Shown: positions 35,116 to 43,353 of the stretch, piece after piece | Position numbering within the stretch: position 1 is the stretch's first letter | Layout of the letters: every line of letters starts with the position of its first letter | From: Bradyrhizobium sp. NDS-1 | Lineage (GTDB): Bacteria > Pseudomonadota > Alphaproteobacteria > Rhizobiales > Xanthobacteraceae | Length of the DNA stretch: 64,000 bases | Assembly: GCF_032918005.1 (NCBI RefSeq) | Contig: NZ_CP136628.1 | Coordinates: 1,349,501-1,413,500 of the forward strand | Direction of reading: 5' to 3' | Made by a program: the position numbers and the translations under genes | Notes under the pieces: model-generated | The model's input: only the letters and a program-made list of their open reading frames with translations | What the model was told of the DNA's origin: nothing | Databases searched by the model: none

Positions 35116-35289
35116 CCGAGTGTCACGCGGCAATATGTCCCTGAATATCCTGCGGAAAGCCAAACCGGGCCCTATGTGCCTCGATCAGGAAACTTCCAGC
35201 CGTCTGCGACGTTGCTGCGTGAGCGAGGTCCGCAATCCATGCATGTGCATTCCGAACACTATTTTCAGCACGCATCGCGGTGATCATCC

Positions 35290-36390
35290 ATGAATCGTCG
35301 CTACGCAATCGGCGCGGCAGCCTTTGCCGCCCTGCTGCTCGCCGTCACCGCCGCGAAGATCCTGCATGTCCCGATGCTACATGTCCCATGGGCGGCGTCC
35401 TCCGCGCGTGCGGTCGAGCAGCGCGGGCCGCTGTCCGATGGCGAAAAGGCGACCATCGACATCTTCGAACGCGTCTCGCCTTCGGTGGTCCAGGTTGCGG
35501 CGAAATCAGCAGCCAGTCCCCTCATGGGAGAGGAAGGCCAGGGCGGCTCTTCCGGCACGGGATTCGTCTGGGATCGCGACGGCCACCTCGTGACGAACAA
35601 TCACGTCGTCGCCAATGGCGGCGAGATCGCGGTACGCTTTGCGTCGGGAGAGGTCGCCGAAGTGGACCTTGTCGGCACGGCTCCCAATTACGACCTCGCG
35701 GTGCTGCGAATCCGGAGTGTGCGCGAGCTGCCGCAGCCGGTGGCGCTCGGCAGCTCGAATGACCTGAAGGTCGGACAGTCCGCGTTTGCGATCGGCAATC
35801 CCTTCGGGCTGGATCAATCGATGACCAGCGGCATCATCAGCGCGCTCAAGCGCAGGCTTCCGACCCATGGCGGCCGGGAGATCGCCAATGTCATCCAGAC
35901 CGATGCCGCGATCAATCCGGGGAATTCGGGTGGACCGCTGCTGGATTCCGCTGGCCGGTTGATCGGCGTCACGACGGCGATCATATCGCCCTCGGGTTCG
36001 AACGCCGGCATCGGTTTTGCGGTGCCGGTCGATGTCGTGAACCGGATTGTCCCCGAGCTCATCCGCAACGGCCGGGTGCCGACGCCCGGCATCGGCATCG
36101 TGGCGGCCGGCGAGGACGTTGCGACGCGGCTTGGCGTCCAGGGCGTGATCGTGGTGCGCACGGCCCCCGGCAGCCCCGCGGAGCGGGCGGGGATTCGTGG
36201 TGTCAACATGACGACCGGCGCGGTCGGAGACATCATCACTGCCGTCGAAGGCAAGCCGGTGCGGCGCCTCGCCGACCTGACCGATGCGCTGGAGCAGGCC
36301 GGTGCCGGGAAGACCGTTCGGATCACGGTCAAGCGGGGCTCGGACAGCCGCGACGTGAACGTGGGCATCATCGACATCGAGCGTTCCTGA
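35290..36390 (+). CDS. HtrA/DegP-type periplasmic serine protease
   Basis: 366 residues with an N-terminal membrane anchor or uncleaved signal (about 6-24). The protease domain has a full triad: His105 in VTNNHVV, Asp135 in NYDLAVLR and Ser213 in NPGNSGGPL. One PDZ domain follows (about 265-360; GIGIVAAGEDVATRLG, GSPAERAGIRG), so it resembles the single-PDZ DegS-like S1C proteases rather than two-PDZ DegP. It degrades or senses misfolded envelope proteins. It lies about 2.3 kb from the cytoplasmic pseudoprotease. The ribosome binding site is weak. Confidence 0.91.
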   Translation: MNRRYAIGAAAFAALLLAVTAAKILHVPMLHVPWAASSARAVEQRGPLSDGEKATIDIFERVSPSVVQVAAKSAASPLMGEEGQGGSSGTGFVWDRDGHLVTNNHVVANGGEIAVRFASGEVAEVDLVGTAPNYDLAVLRIRSVRELPQPVALGSSNDLKVGQSAFAIGNPFGLDQSMTSGIISALKRRLPTHGGREIANVIQTDAAINPGNSGGPLLDSAGRLIGVTTAIISPSGSNAGIGFAVPVDVVNRIVPELIRNGRVPTPGIGIVAAGEDVATRLGVQGVIVVRTAPGSPAERAGIRGVNMTTGAVGDIITAVEGKPVRRLADLTDALEQAGAGKTVRITVKRGSDSRDVNVGIIDIERS

Positions 36391-36516
36391 CATCCCGCAA
36401 TCTGCGCCAGCAAGGGCCTTGAGGCGCATTGCAGATGTGCCGCGGCTCGGTTGTCTCATCCGTAAAATCCGCTAAAACCCCCGCGGTCGTTTTCCGGATT
36501 TCGAGGATAGAGCGGA

Positions 36517-38841
36517 ATGAACATTCTTCCCGGCAATTTGCGTTTCGGTGCGAGGCAGCCCGTCAAGCGTTTGGAAGACCAGCGGCTGCTCACCGGGAAG
36601 GGACAGTTCATCGACGACAAGCCGCAGGACGGCGCGCTGTGGTTGCACGTGCTGCGCTCGCCGCACGCCCACGCGAAGATCGTCTCGATCGACGCCAGCG
36701 CGGCGGCCGCGATGCCCGGCGTCACCGCGATCTACACCGGTGCCGACCTCGTCAAGGACGATATCGGCACAATTCCGACGCTGAGCATCTTCAAGCGCCC
36801 CGACGGCAAGCCGATGACGGTGCCGCCGCGCCGGCTGCTGGCCTATGAGGTCGTGCGCTACGCCGGTGAAGCCGTGGCTGCCGTGGTGGCGTCGTCGCGC
36901 GTGGAGGCGCAGACCGCGGCCGAGGCGATCGTGGTCGAATATGACGTGCAGCCCGCGGTGGTCGATCCGGTGGAGGCCGTCAAGTCCGGCGCGCCCGTGG
37001 TATGGCCCGAGGCGCCGGACAACATCGTCGGCGCCATGAGCTATGGCGATGCGGCCAAGGTCGACGAGGCCTTCGGCAGGGCCGCGCACACCGTCGAGCT
37101 CGACATCGTCAGCCAGCGCCTCGTGCCGTCCGCGATGGAGCCGCGCTCGACCATTGCCGAGATCGACAAGAAGACCGGACGTCTTCTCCTGCACGTGCAG
37201 TCGCAGACCCCGGCCTCGACCCGTGACGTGCTGGCGGAGGCGGTGCTGAAGCGTCCCAAGGACAGCGTCCGCGTGCTGGTGGGCGATATCGGCGGCGGCT
37301 TCGGCCAGAAGACCAACCTCTATCCGGAAGACGGTATCGTCGCTTACGCGGCGACCAAGCTGAACAAGAAGATCCGCTGGCGCGGCGACCGCACCGACGA
37401 GTTCGTCGGCGGCACCCACGGCCGCGATCTCACCTCGACGGCCTCCTTCGCGCTGGATGAGAAGGGCAAGGTGCTGGCCTATCGCGTCAAGTCGATCGGC
37501 TGCACCGGCGCTTATTCCTCGGGCGCGGCCAACATCATTCCGCTGGTGCTCGGACCGTTCGTGCAGACCGGCGTCTACGATCTGCCGCTGGTGCATTTCG
37601 AGGTGAAGTCGGTGATGACCCACACCGCGCCGGTCGGCGCCTATCGTGGCGCCGGCCGTCCTGAGGCGGTGTTCATCGTCGAGCGCCTGTTCGACGCGGC
37701 TGCGCGAAAGGTCGGCATGGATCCGCGCGCGATCCGCAAAGCCAACTACATCAAGCCGGCGCAGCTGCCCTACACCAATGCTGCAGGCCAGGTCTACGAT
37801 TCCGGCGCCTTCGCCCACATGCTCGACCGTGCCGTGAAGCTGGCGGACTGGGACGGCTTTGCCGCGCGCAAGAAGGCGGCGAAGAAGAAAGGCCTGCTCT
37901 ACGGCCGCGGCCTCACCTCCTACATCGAATGGACCGGTGGCCGTGCGCACACCGAGAAGGTCAGCCTGCACGCGACCTCGCAAGGCCGCGTCGTGCTGCA
38001 TTCCGGCACCATGGCGATGGGGCAGGGGCTGCAGACCACCTACACGCAGATGATCTCCGACACGCTCGGCATTCCCATGGAGAAGATCGACGTGGTTCAG
38101 GGCGACACCGATCTCGCGCAGGGCTTTGGCAGCGTCGGCTCGCGCTCGCTGTTCGTCGGCGGCACGGCCGTTGCGGTCTCGTCCAACGATCTGATCCAGA
38201 AGGCGCGCGAGAAGGCGGCGAACGTGCTGGAAACGTCGATCGAGGACATCGAATACCAGGGCGGCATGCTTACCGTGGTCGGCACCGACCGCCGTATCAG
38301 CCTGTTCGATCTCGCCGAGAAGGAAGGCGGCGCTAAATTGAGCGTCGATTCCGAGGGTGAGGTCGACGGTCCGAGCTGGCCGAACGGCACGCATATCTGC
38401 GAGGTGGAGATCGATCCCGAGACCGGTGTCTCCAAAGTGGTGCGCTACACCACGGTCGACGACGTCGGTGTCGCCGTGAACCCGATGCTGGTCACCGGCC
38501 AGATCCATGGCGGCGTCGCGCAGGGCATCGGTCAGGCGCTGTATGAGGGCGTCTCCTACGATGCCGACGGCCAGCTGCTCACCGCCAGCTACCAGGACTA
38601 TTGCATCCCGCGCGCCGACGACGTCCCGCCGATCGTGGTGACGCTGGATGATTCCGCGCCCTGCCGCACCAATCCGCTCGGCGCAAAAGGCTGCGGCGAA
38701 TCCGGCGCGATCGGCGGCCCTCCTTGCGTCACCAACGGCGTGATGGACGCGCTCGCCGAACTCGGCATCAGCCAGCTGAACACGCCCCTGACGCCGCAGA
38801 AGATCTGGCAGGCGATCCGGGACGCGAAGGCGGCGGGGTAA
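36517..38841 (+). CDS. Molybdopterin-binding large subunit of a molybdenum hydroxylase (form II CoxL/xanthine dehydrogenase-like)
   Basis: 774 residues covering both aldehyde oxidase/xanthine dehydrogenase domains. Residues 375-381 AYRGAGR identify the form II-type active-site loop; true CO dehydrogenase large subunits (form I) carry AYRCSFR there, so CO oxidation is unlikely. The catalytic Glu is at 728 in GCGESG. DIGGGFGQKTN and MAMGQGLQTTYTQM bind the cofactor. The enzyme hydroxylates an N-heterocycle or aldehyde. The usual small iron-sulfur (CoxS) and FAD (CoxM) genes are not on either side within the window, so the partners must be elsewhere. Confidence 0.9.
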   Translation: MNILPGNLRFGARQPVKRLEDQRLLTGKGQFIDDKPQDGALWLHVLRSPHAHAKIVSIDASAAAAMPGVTAIYTGADLVKDDIGTIPTLSIFKRPDGKPMTVPPRRLLAYEVVRYAGEAVAAVVASSRVEAQTAAEAIVVEYDVQPAVVDPVEAVKSGAPVVWPEAPDNIVGAMSYGDAAKVDEAFGRAAHTVELDIVSQRLVPSAMEPRSTIAEIDKKTGRLLLHVQSQTPASTRDVLAEAVLKRPKDSVRVLVGDIGGGFGQKTNLYPEDGIVAYAATKLNKKIRWRGDRTDEFVGGTHGRDLTSTASFALDEKGKVLAYRVKSIGCTGAYSSGAANIIPLVLGPFVQTGVYDLPLVHFEVKSVMTHTAPVGAYRGAGRPEAVFIVERLFDAAARKVGMDPRAIRKANYIKPAQLPYTNAAGQVYDSGAFAHMLDRAVKLADWDGFAARKKAAKKKGLLYGRGLTSYIEWTGGRAHTEKVSLHATSQGRVVLHSGTMAMGQGLQTTYTQMISDTLGIPMEKIDVVQGDTDLAQGFGSVGSRSLFVGGTAVAVSSNDLIQKAREKAANVLETSIEDIEYQGGMLTVVGTDRRISLFDLAEKEGGAKLSVDSEGEVDGPSWPNGTHICEVEIDPETGVSKVVRYTTVDDVGVAVNPMLVTGQIHGGVAQGIGQALYEGVSYDADGQLLTASYQDYCIPRADDVPPIVVTLDDSAPCRTNPLGAKGCGESGAIGGPPCVTNGVMDALAELGISQLNTPLTPQKIWQAIRDAKAAG

Positions 38842-38884
38842 GCGTTGCGCGTTGTTGCGCAGGCTGCTGCCTCAAACTCAACTC

Positions 38885-39020
38885 GTCGTCCCGGGGCGCG
38901 CGCAGCGCGAGCCCGGGACCCATAACCACAGGAAGTGGTTTGGGCAAAGTGGTAACCCCGAGTCTCCGTAACCACATCTCCCTGTGGCTATGGATCCCCG
39001 CCTTCGCGGGGATGACAGCG
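38885..39020. repeat. Composite intergenic palindromic repeat
   Basis: GTCCCGGGGCGCGCGCAG/GCGAGCCCGGGAC forms one hairpin, ACCACA/TGTGGT elements follow, and ATCCCCGCC/GGCGGGGAT-like arms (about 38995-39016) form another. It fills the gap between two convergent genes. It resembles repeats I recall as frequent in Bradyrhizobium. Confidence 0.65.
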
Positions 39021-39055
39021 GAGAGTGCCGCGTCAGATCGCATGAACTTCGTTTC

Positions 39056-40252
39056 TCAAATCCCCAGCATCATCTTCGCGATGATATCGCGCTGGATCTC
39101 CGAGGTGCCGCCGAAGATGGTGTAGGCGCGGCCGTTGAGATATTCCGGCACCACCGTCAGCATCTCCTCCGGCGTCGGCGGCTCGTGATTGAGCTTGTAG
39201 AGCGGGCGCATCGGCTCGACCGCGAGAGCGTCGTGGCCGATCACGTCGGCCCCTAACCGCGTCACGGCCTGGCGGATCTCGCTGTTGCGCAGCTTCAGGA
39301 TCGACGATACCGCGCCGGGATTTTGTCCCGTCTGCAGCGCCGAGAGCACGCGCAGCTCCGTCATCTCGAGCGCATCGATGTCGACCTCGACCTCCGAGAT
39401 GCGCGTCGCGATGTCGGGGCTGTCGATGGCACGGCCGGTCAGGTCGGATTCAGCGAGATCCGCGATCGCCTTCAAGCCTTCGCGAAGTTTCGCCGACGCA
39501 ATGCCCGAGCCGCGCTCGAATTCGAGCAGGTATTTGCCGTAGGTCCAGCCCTTGCCTTCCTCGCCGACGCGGTTGGCGACGGGCACGCGGACGTCGTCGA
39601 AGAACACCTGGTTGACCTCGTGGTCGCCGCCGATGGTGAGAATGGGTCGCGTGGTGATGCCCGGGGTCTTCATGTCGATCAGGATGAAGCTGATGCCGTC
39701 CTGCTGCCGCGGCCCGTCGCTTGTGCGCACCAGCGCGAACATGCGGTTGGCATGATGCGCATGCGTAGTCCAGATCTTGGTGCCGTTGATGATGTAATCG
39801 TCGCCGTCACGCACCGCGCGCGTCTTCAGCGAGGACAGATCGGAGCCGGAGCCAGGCTCGGAATAGCCCTGGCACCAATAGTCTTCGCCGGAGAGTATCC
39901 GCGGCAAGTAGAAGTTCTTCTGCTCAGGGCTGCCGAAACCGATGATCACGGGCCCGACCATCTTCACGCCCATCACGTTGACATTGGGCACGCCGGCGCG
40001 TGCGGACTCCGTCTCGAAGATCCAGCGCTGCGCCGGCGTCCAGTCCGGCCCGCCATGCTCGACCGGCCAGCCCGGCGCGCCCCAGCCCTGCCGGTGCAGC
40101 GCACGCTGCCAGGCCATGCCGATGTCGGGGTCGGAGAACACCGACGGCGTCAGCGCGGTCGCGCGCTTCATCTCCTCGGTGAGATTCTTCGCGATGAAAG
40201 CGCGCACCTCGCTCTGGAAGGCGCGCTCCTCGGCATTGAACGTGAGGTCCAT
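39056..40252 (-). CDS. Acyl-CoA dehydrogenase, first subunit of a pair
   Basis: 398 residues with GGAG six bases upstream. Standard three-domain fold: helical N-terminus (RAFIAKNLTEEMKRA), beta domain with YSEPGSGSDLSSLKTRAV, and C-terminal helices with YTIFGGTSEIQRDIIAKMML. In many acyl-CoA dehydrogenases this last region carries the catalytic Glu in EGT; here it is GGT, so the base may come from another position or from the partner subunit. It oxidises acyl-CoA to enoyl-CoA with FAD. The second acyl-CoA dehydrogenase starts 15 bases upstream on the same strand, and an enoyl-CoA hydratase precedes that. Confidence 0.9.
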   Translation of the reverse strand: MDLTFNAEERAFQSEVRAFIAKNLTEEMKRATALTPSVFSDPDIGMAWQRALHRQGWGAPGWPVEHGGPDWTPAQRWIFETESARAGVPNVNVMGVKMVGPVIIGFGSPEQKNFYLPRILSGEDYWCQGYSEPGSGSDLSSLKTRAVRDGDDYIINGTKIWTTHAHHANRMFALVRTSDGPRQQDGISFILIDMKTPGITTRPILTIGGDHEVNQVFFDDVRVPVANRVGEEGKGWTYGKYLLEFERGSGIASAKLREGLKAIADLAESDLTGRAIDSPDIATRISEVEVDIDALEMTELRVLSALQTGQNPGAVSSILKLRNSEIRQAVTRLGADVIGHDALAVEPMRPLYKLNHEPPTPEEMLTVVPEYLNGRAYTIFGGTSEIQRDIIAKMMLGI

Positions 40253-40267
40253 GAGGCTCTCCGGGTG

Positions 40268-41407
40268 TCAGGCTCTGCGGCCAAGCTCCGCGTGGCGGGT
40301 GTAGTGGTGCGCGCTGCCGCCGAACAGCGTATCGAAGGCGACGAGCCGCTTGAAATAGGCGCCGACCTCGAGCTCCTCGGTGACGCCCATGCCGCCATGG
40401 AGCTGGATCGATTGCTCGCCGACGAAGCGGGCGCATCTGCCGATCTTCGCCTTAGCGCCGGAAGCGGCCCGGGCGCGCTCGACCGGCGGGCTATCGGCTT
40501 TCAGCGCGGCCCGAAGCGCCATCGACCGCGATTCGTCGACCTGCATCGCCATGTCGGCGAGGCGGTGGCGGATCACCTGGTTGGCCGAGAGCGGCCGGCC
40601 GAACTGCTTGCGGATCTTGGTGTATTCGAGCGTCGTGTCGAGCAGCGTCTGCATGATGCCGACGGCTTCCGCAGCCAGCGCGGCCATGGCGCGGTCGACG
40701 GCCCATTCGATCGCGGGCAGCGCATCATGGCCGTCGCCGAGCAGGGCGTCCTCGGGCAGATGCACGTCGGAGAGCTCGATGTTGCAGGCGCGTCCACCGC
40801 CCAGACGCGCATAGTCGGAGATGGCGAGGCCATCCGCCGTCGCCGGCACCACGAACAGGCCGATCCGCCCCGAAGGGCCGTGATGATCATGGATGAGGGC
40901 GGAGACGATGATCTCATCGGCGGCATGCCCGTCGAGTACGGCGATCTTGCTGCCGGACAGGCGCCAGCTCTGCGCGGTCTTGGTGGCGCTGGTGGCGACC
41001 TTGGCGAGGTCGAACCGTGCGGCGCGCTCGGAATGTGCAAACGCAAGCTTCAGTGATCCGTCGGCGACCTTGGGCAGGCTCGCCTGTTTCTGCTCATTGG
41101 TGCCGCATCTGGCGATCAATGCGGCTCCCAGCACCACGGTCGCGACGTAGGGCTCCGACACCAGTCCGCGCCCGAAGGCCTCCATCAGGATGCCGATCTC
41201 GACCGCGCCGCCGCCGAGCCCGTCGAACTCTTCGGGCAGCGGCAGCGCCAGCCAGCCGAGTTCGGCGAATTGTTTCCACACCGAAGGGCTGAAGCCGAGC
41301 GGATCGTTCGCCATCCTGCGGCGGTGATCGGCATCGTAGCTTCCGGCCACGAAGCGCTCCGCGCTCTCGCGCAGCAGCCTTTGCTCGTCGCTGAGATTGA
41401 GGTCCAT
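40268..41407 (-). CDS. Acyl-CoA dehydrogenase-like, second subunit of the pair
   Basis: 379 residues; GGAG eight bases before the ATG. It keeps the fold (LSDEQRLLRESAERFVAGSY, LPLPEEFDGLGGGAVEIGIL, QFGRPLSANQVIRHRLADM) but its FAD and substrate motifs are less conserved than in its neighbour: the GSGSD loop is missing and the end reads LFGGSAHHYTRHAEL. Adjacent weak/strong acyl-CoA dehydrogenase pairs are known to form alpha2-beta2 enzymes in mycobacterial sterol catabolism (FadE28-FadE29). This pair may do the same, for an unusual acyl-CoA. The operon order is hydratase, this gene, then the other dehydrogenase. Confidence 0.86.
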   Translation of the reverse strand: MDLNLSDEQRLLRESAERFVAGSYDADHRRRMANDPLGFSPSVWKQFAELGWLALPLPEEFDGLGGGAVEIGILMEAFGRGLVSEPYVATVVLGAALIARCGTNEQKQASLPKVADGSLKLAFAHSERAARFDLAKVATSATKTAQSWRLSGSKIAVLDGHAADEIIVSALIHDHHGPSGRIGLFVVPATADGLAISDYARLGGGRACNIELSDVHLPEDALLGDGHDALPAIEWAVDRAMAALAAEAVGIMQTLLDTTLEYTKIRKQFGRPLSANQVIRHRLADMAMQVDESRSMALRAALKADSPPVERARAASGAKAKIGRCARFVGEQSIQLHGGMGVTEELEVGAYFKRLVAFDTLFGGSAHHYTRHAELGRRA

Positions 41408-41412
41408 GTTGT

Positions 41413-42267
41413 CTACTCCGCCGCCGCCGGCGGCTTGCGCACGGAGGGATGCAGGCCCGAGGGATCGACGATCATGCCGAACTCCTGAAGATTGTGCGCG
41501 TGGCAGAGCTGATGCAGCGCAAAGGCCTGGTCGATCGCGGCGGGCTGGCCCATCACGTCGACCGAGCGGTTCACGGCTTCCTTGGTCATCTTCAGCGCGA
41601 AGGACGGCTTTGCCGCGATTCTGCGCGCCAGCTCCAACACATGAGACGACAGCTCCGCGCGCGGGACGATTTGATTGACCATTCCGAGCTGGTGCGCTTC
41701 CTGCGCGCTCCAATTGTCGGCCGTGAACAGGAACTCCTTGGCCTTGCGCGGCCCGAGCTCCCAGGGATGCACGAACCATTCGACCCCGCAGACGCCCATG
41801 GTGACGACAGGGTCGCAGAACTGCGCGTCGTCGCTGGCGATGATGAGATCGCAGGCCCAGGCCAGCATCAGCCCGCCGGCGATGCATTTGCCGTGGACCT
41901 CGGCGATCGTGGGCTTGGCGAGGTTGCGCCAGCGCCGCGTGATCTGGAGATAAATCTCCTGTTCGCGGGCGAAGCGGCCATGGGCATTAGGCTCGGCAAA
42001 ACCGCCCCAATTTCCGATGGGTGGAAAATCGACGCCGGCGGTATTCTTGCCGCCGGGACGCAGATCATGGCCCGAGGAGAAGTGCGGGCCATTGCCGGCG
42101 AGAATAATCACCTTGACCGAATCGTCCTGCACCGCCGCGTCGAAGGCGGCATTGAGGTCGTAGGTCATTTGCAGGTTCTGCGCGTTGCGCGCCTCAGGCC
42201 GATTCATCACGACCCGGACGATTGCCGGGTCCGGCCGTTCCACGAGGATGGTCTCGAACGAGCTCAT
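41413..42267 (-). CDS. Enoyl-CoA hydratase/isomerase family protein
   Basis: 284 residues from the ATG at 42267 (AGGGA upstream). Crotonase fold: MNRPEARNAQNLQMTYDL, the CoA oxyanion loop FSSGHDL, and AEVHGKCIAGGLMLAWACDL. The usual Glu of the EGR or AVxG regions is not obvious, so hydratase, isomerase or other crotonase chemistry are all possible. It leads a three-gene operon with the two acyl-CoA dehydrogenases, five bases before the second gene, so it acts in the same beta-oxidation-like pathway. Confidence 0.87.
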   Translation of the reverse strand: MSSFETILVERPDPAIVRVVMNRPEARNAQNLQMTYDLNAAFDAAVQDDSVKVIILAGNGPHFSSGHDLRPGGKNTAGVDFPPIGNWGGFAEPNAHGRFAREQEIYLQITRRWRNLAKPTIAEVHGKCIAGGLMLAWACDLIIASDDAQFCDPVVTMGVCGVEWFVHPWELGPRKAKEFLFTADNWSAQEAHQLGMVNQIVPRAELSSHVLELARRIAAKPSFALKMTKEAVNRSVDVMGQPAAIDQAFALHQLCHAHNLQEFGMIVDPSGLHPSVRKPPAAAE

Positions 42268-42369
42268 CGCGTTTTCCCTGGCGCTTCCGCTTATGTTTTG
42301 CCGGAGTTGACTATGTCGGCCTGCGATAGGCAAGAGGCTTGCGTCAGCCGGCTGGACGCGCTCATCCAT

Positions 42370-42468
42370 GCCGTCATTCCGGGACGCGAACCGAACCCGG
42401 AAATCCCGACATTCTCAGGTGCGCGCAATTGCGCACCATAGTTCGCTTCGTGCCCCGGAATGATGGAA
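42370..42468. repeat. Palindromic intergenic repeat
   Basis: CCGTCATTCCGGGACGCG at the left and GTGCCCCGGAATGATGG at the right form an imperfect inverted repeat, around GGTGCGCAATTGCGCACCATAG-type palindrome (about 42419-42440). It lies between the divergent hydratase and lemA genes. The rest of this 265-base gap shows no gene. Confidence 0.65.
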
Positions 42469-42532
42469 CAAATCTCGACACTCCGCGTGTCCGATCTGGT
42501 AGTTTGCGGCAGATTCCACCGGGAGAAATTTA

Positions 42533-43147
42533 ATGCGCAAGATCCTGACCGTGCTGGCGGCGCTGGCCTCGCTGAGCCTCACCAATTGCGGCTACAACGC
42601 GATCCAGAGCGAGGACGAGCAGATCAAGGCCAACTGGTCCGAGGTCGTGAACCAGTATCAGCGCCGCGCCGATCTCGTGCCCAACCTCGTCAATTCGGTG
42701 AAGGGCTTTGCGCAGCAGGAGAAGGACGTGCTCCTCGGGGTCACCAATGCGCGCGCCAAGGTCGGCAGCATCCAGGCGACGCCGGAGGTGCTGAACGATC
42801 CCGCCGCGTTCCAGAAATTCCAGGCGGCCCAGGGCGAACTCTCCAGCGCGCTGTCACGGCTGCTGGTCGTCACCGAGAACTACCCGCAGCTCAAGTCGGA
42901 CGCCCTGTTCAAGGACCTGATGTCGCAGCTCGAGGGCACCGAGAACCGCATCACGGTGGCGCGCAACCGCTACATCAAGGCGGTGCAGGATTATAACGTC
43001 ACCATCCGCTCCTTCCCGAGCAACCTCACTGCGATGATGTTCGGCTACAAGGAGAAGCCGAACTTCTCGGTCGCGAACGAGAAGGAGATCTCGACCGCGC
43101 CGAAAGTGGACTTCAACCCGGCGCCGGCGCCGACGCCGTCGAAGTAG
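42533..43147 (+). CDS. lemA: LemA family lipoprotein
   Basis: 204 residues. A signal peptide ends in the lipobox LTNC (Cys19), so this member is probably lipidated. The LemA core follows: NWSEVVNQYQRRADLVPNLV, FAQQEKDVLLGVTNARAKVG, YPQLKSDALFKDLMSQLEGT, ENRITVARNRYIKAVQDYN. LemA proteins are helical bundles of unclear role often encoded with TPM-domain proteins, as here. Ribosome binding site GGAG lies nearby upstream. Confidence 0.93.
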   Translation: MRKILTVLAALASLSLTNCGYNAIQSEDEQIKANWSEVVNQYQRRADLVPNLVNSVKGFAQQEKDVLLGVTNARAKVGSIQATPEVLNDPAAFQKFQAAQGELSSALSRLLVVTENYPQLKSDALFKDLMSQLEGTENRITVARNRYIKAVQDYNVTIRSFPSNLTAMMFGYKEKPNFSVANEKEISTAPKVDFNPAPAPTPSK

Positions 43148-43169
43148 CGCACTTCCCATATGTCCGCCG

Positions 43170-43353
43170 CACCCACCGCAGTCATTCCCCGCGACCCGGC
43201 TGCGCCAAGGCTTCGCCGCGGTTTCGGTTTTGGGCGCGCCGAAGCTGCAGCGAAGGCGGCAAGCGGTGAATCCAGTACGTCGCGGCCTTTCCGTAGCCCG
43301 CTGGCCTCTCTGGAATACTGGGTCGCCCGGTCAAGCCGGGCGATGACACTGAG
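43170..43353. repeat. Dispersed repeat inserted between lemA and the TPM gene
   Basis: The segment contains AGCGAAGGCGGCAAGC, then GAATCCAGTACG, CTCTGGAATACTGGGTCGCC, and ends CGGTCAAGCCGGGCGATGAC. All these pieces recur near 1250-1432. The final GGGCGATGACA is the conserved end of the element, and it provides the ATG of the following gene. Confidence 0.72.

Noticed and set aside
36472..38508. A 678-codon minus-strand frame against the molybdenum hydroxylase
   Set aside because: Shadow frame with biased composition; the plus strand carries the active-site motifs.
36517..38841. Aerobic carbon monoxide dehydrogenase
   Set aside because: The active-site loop is AYRGAGR rather than AYRCSFR, and no CoxS/CoxM genes are adjacent.
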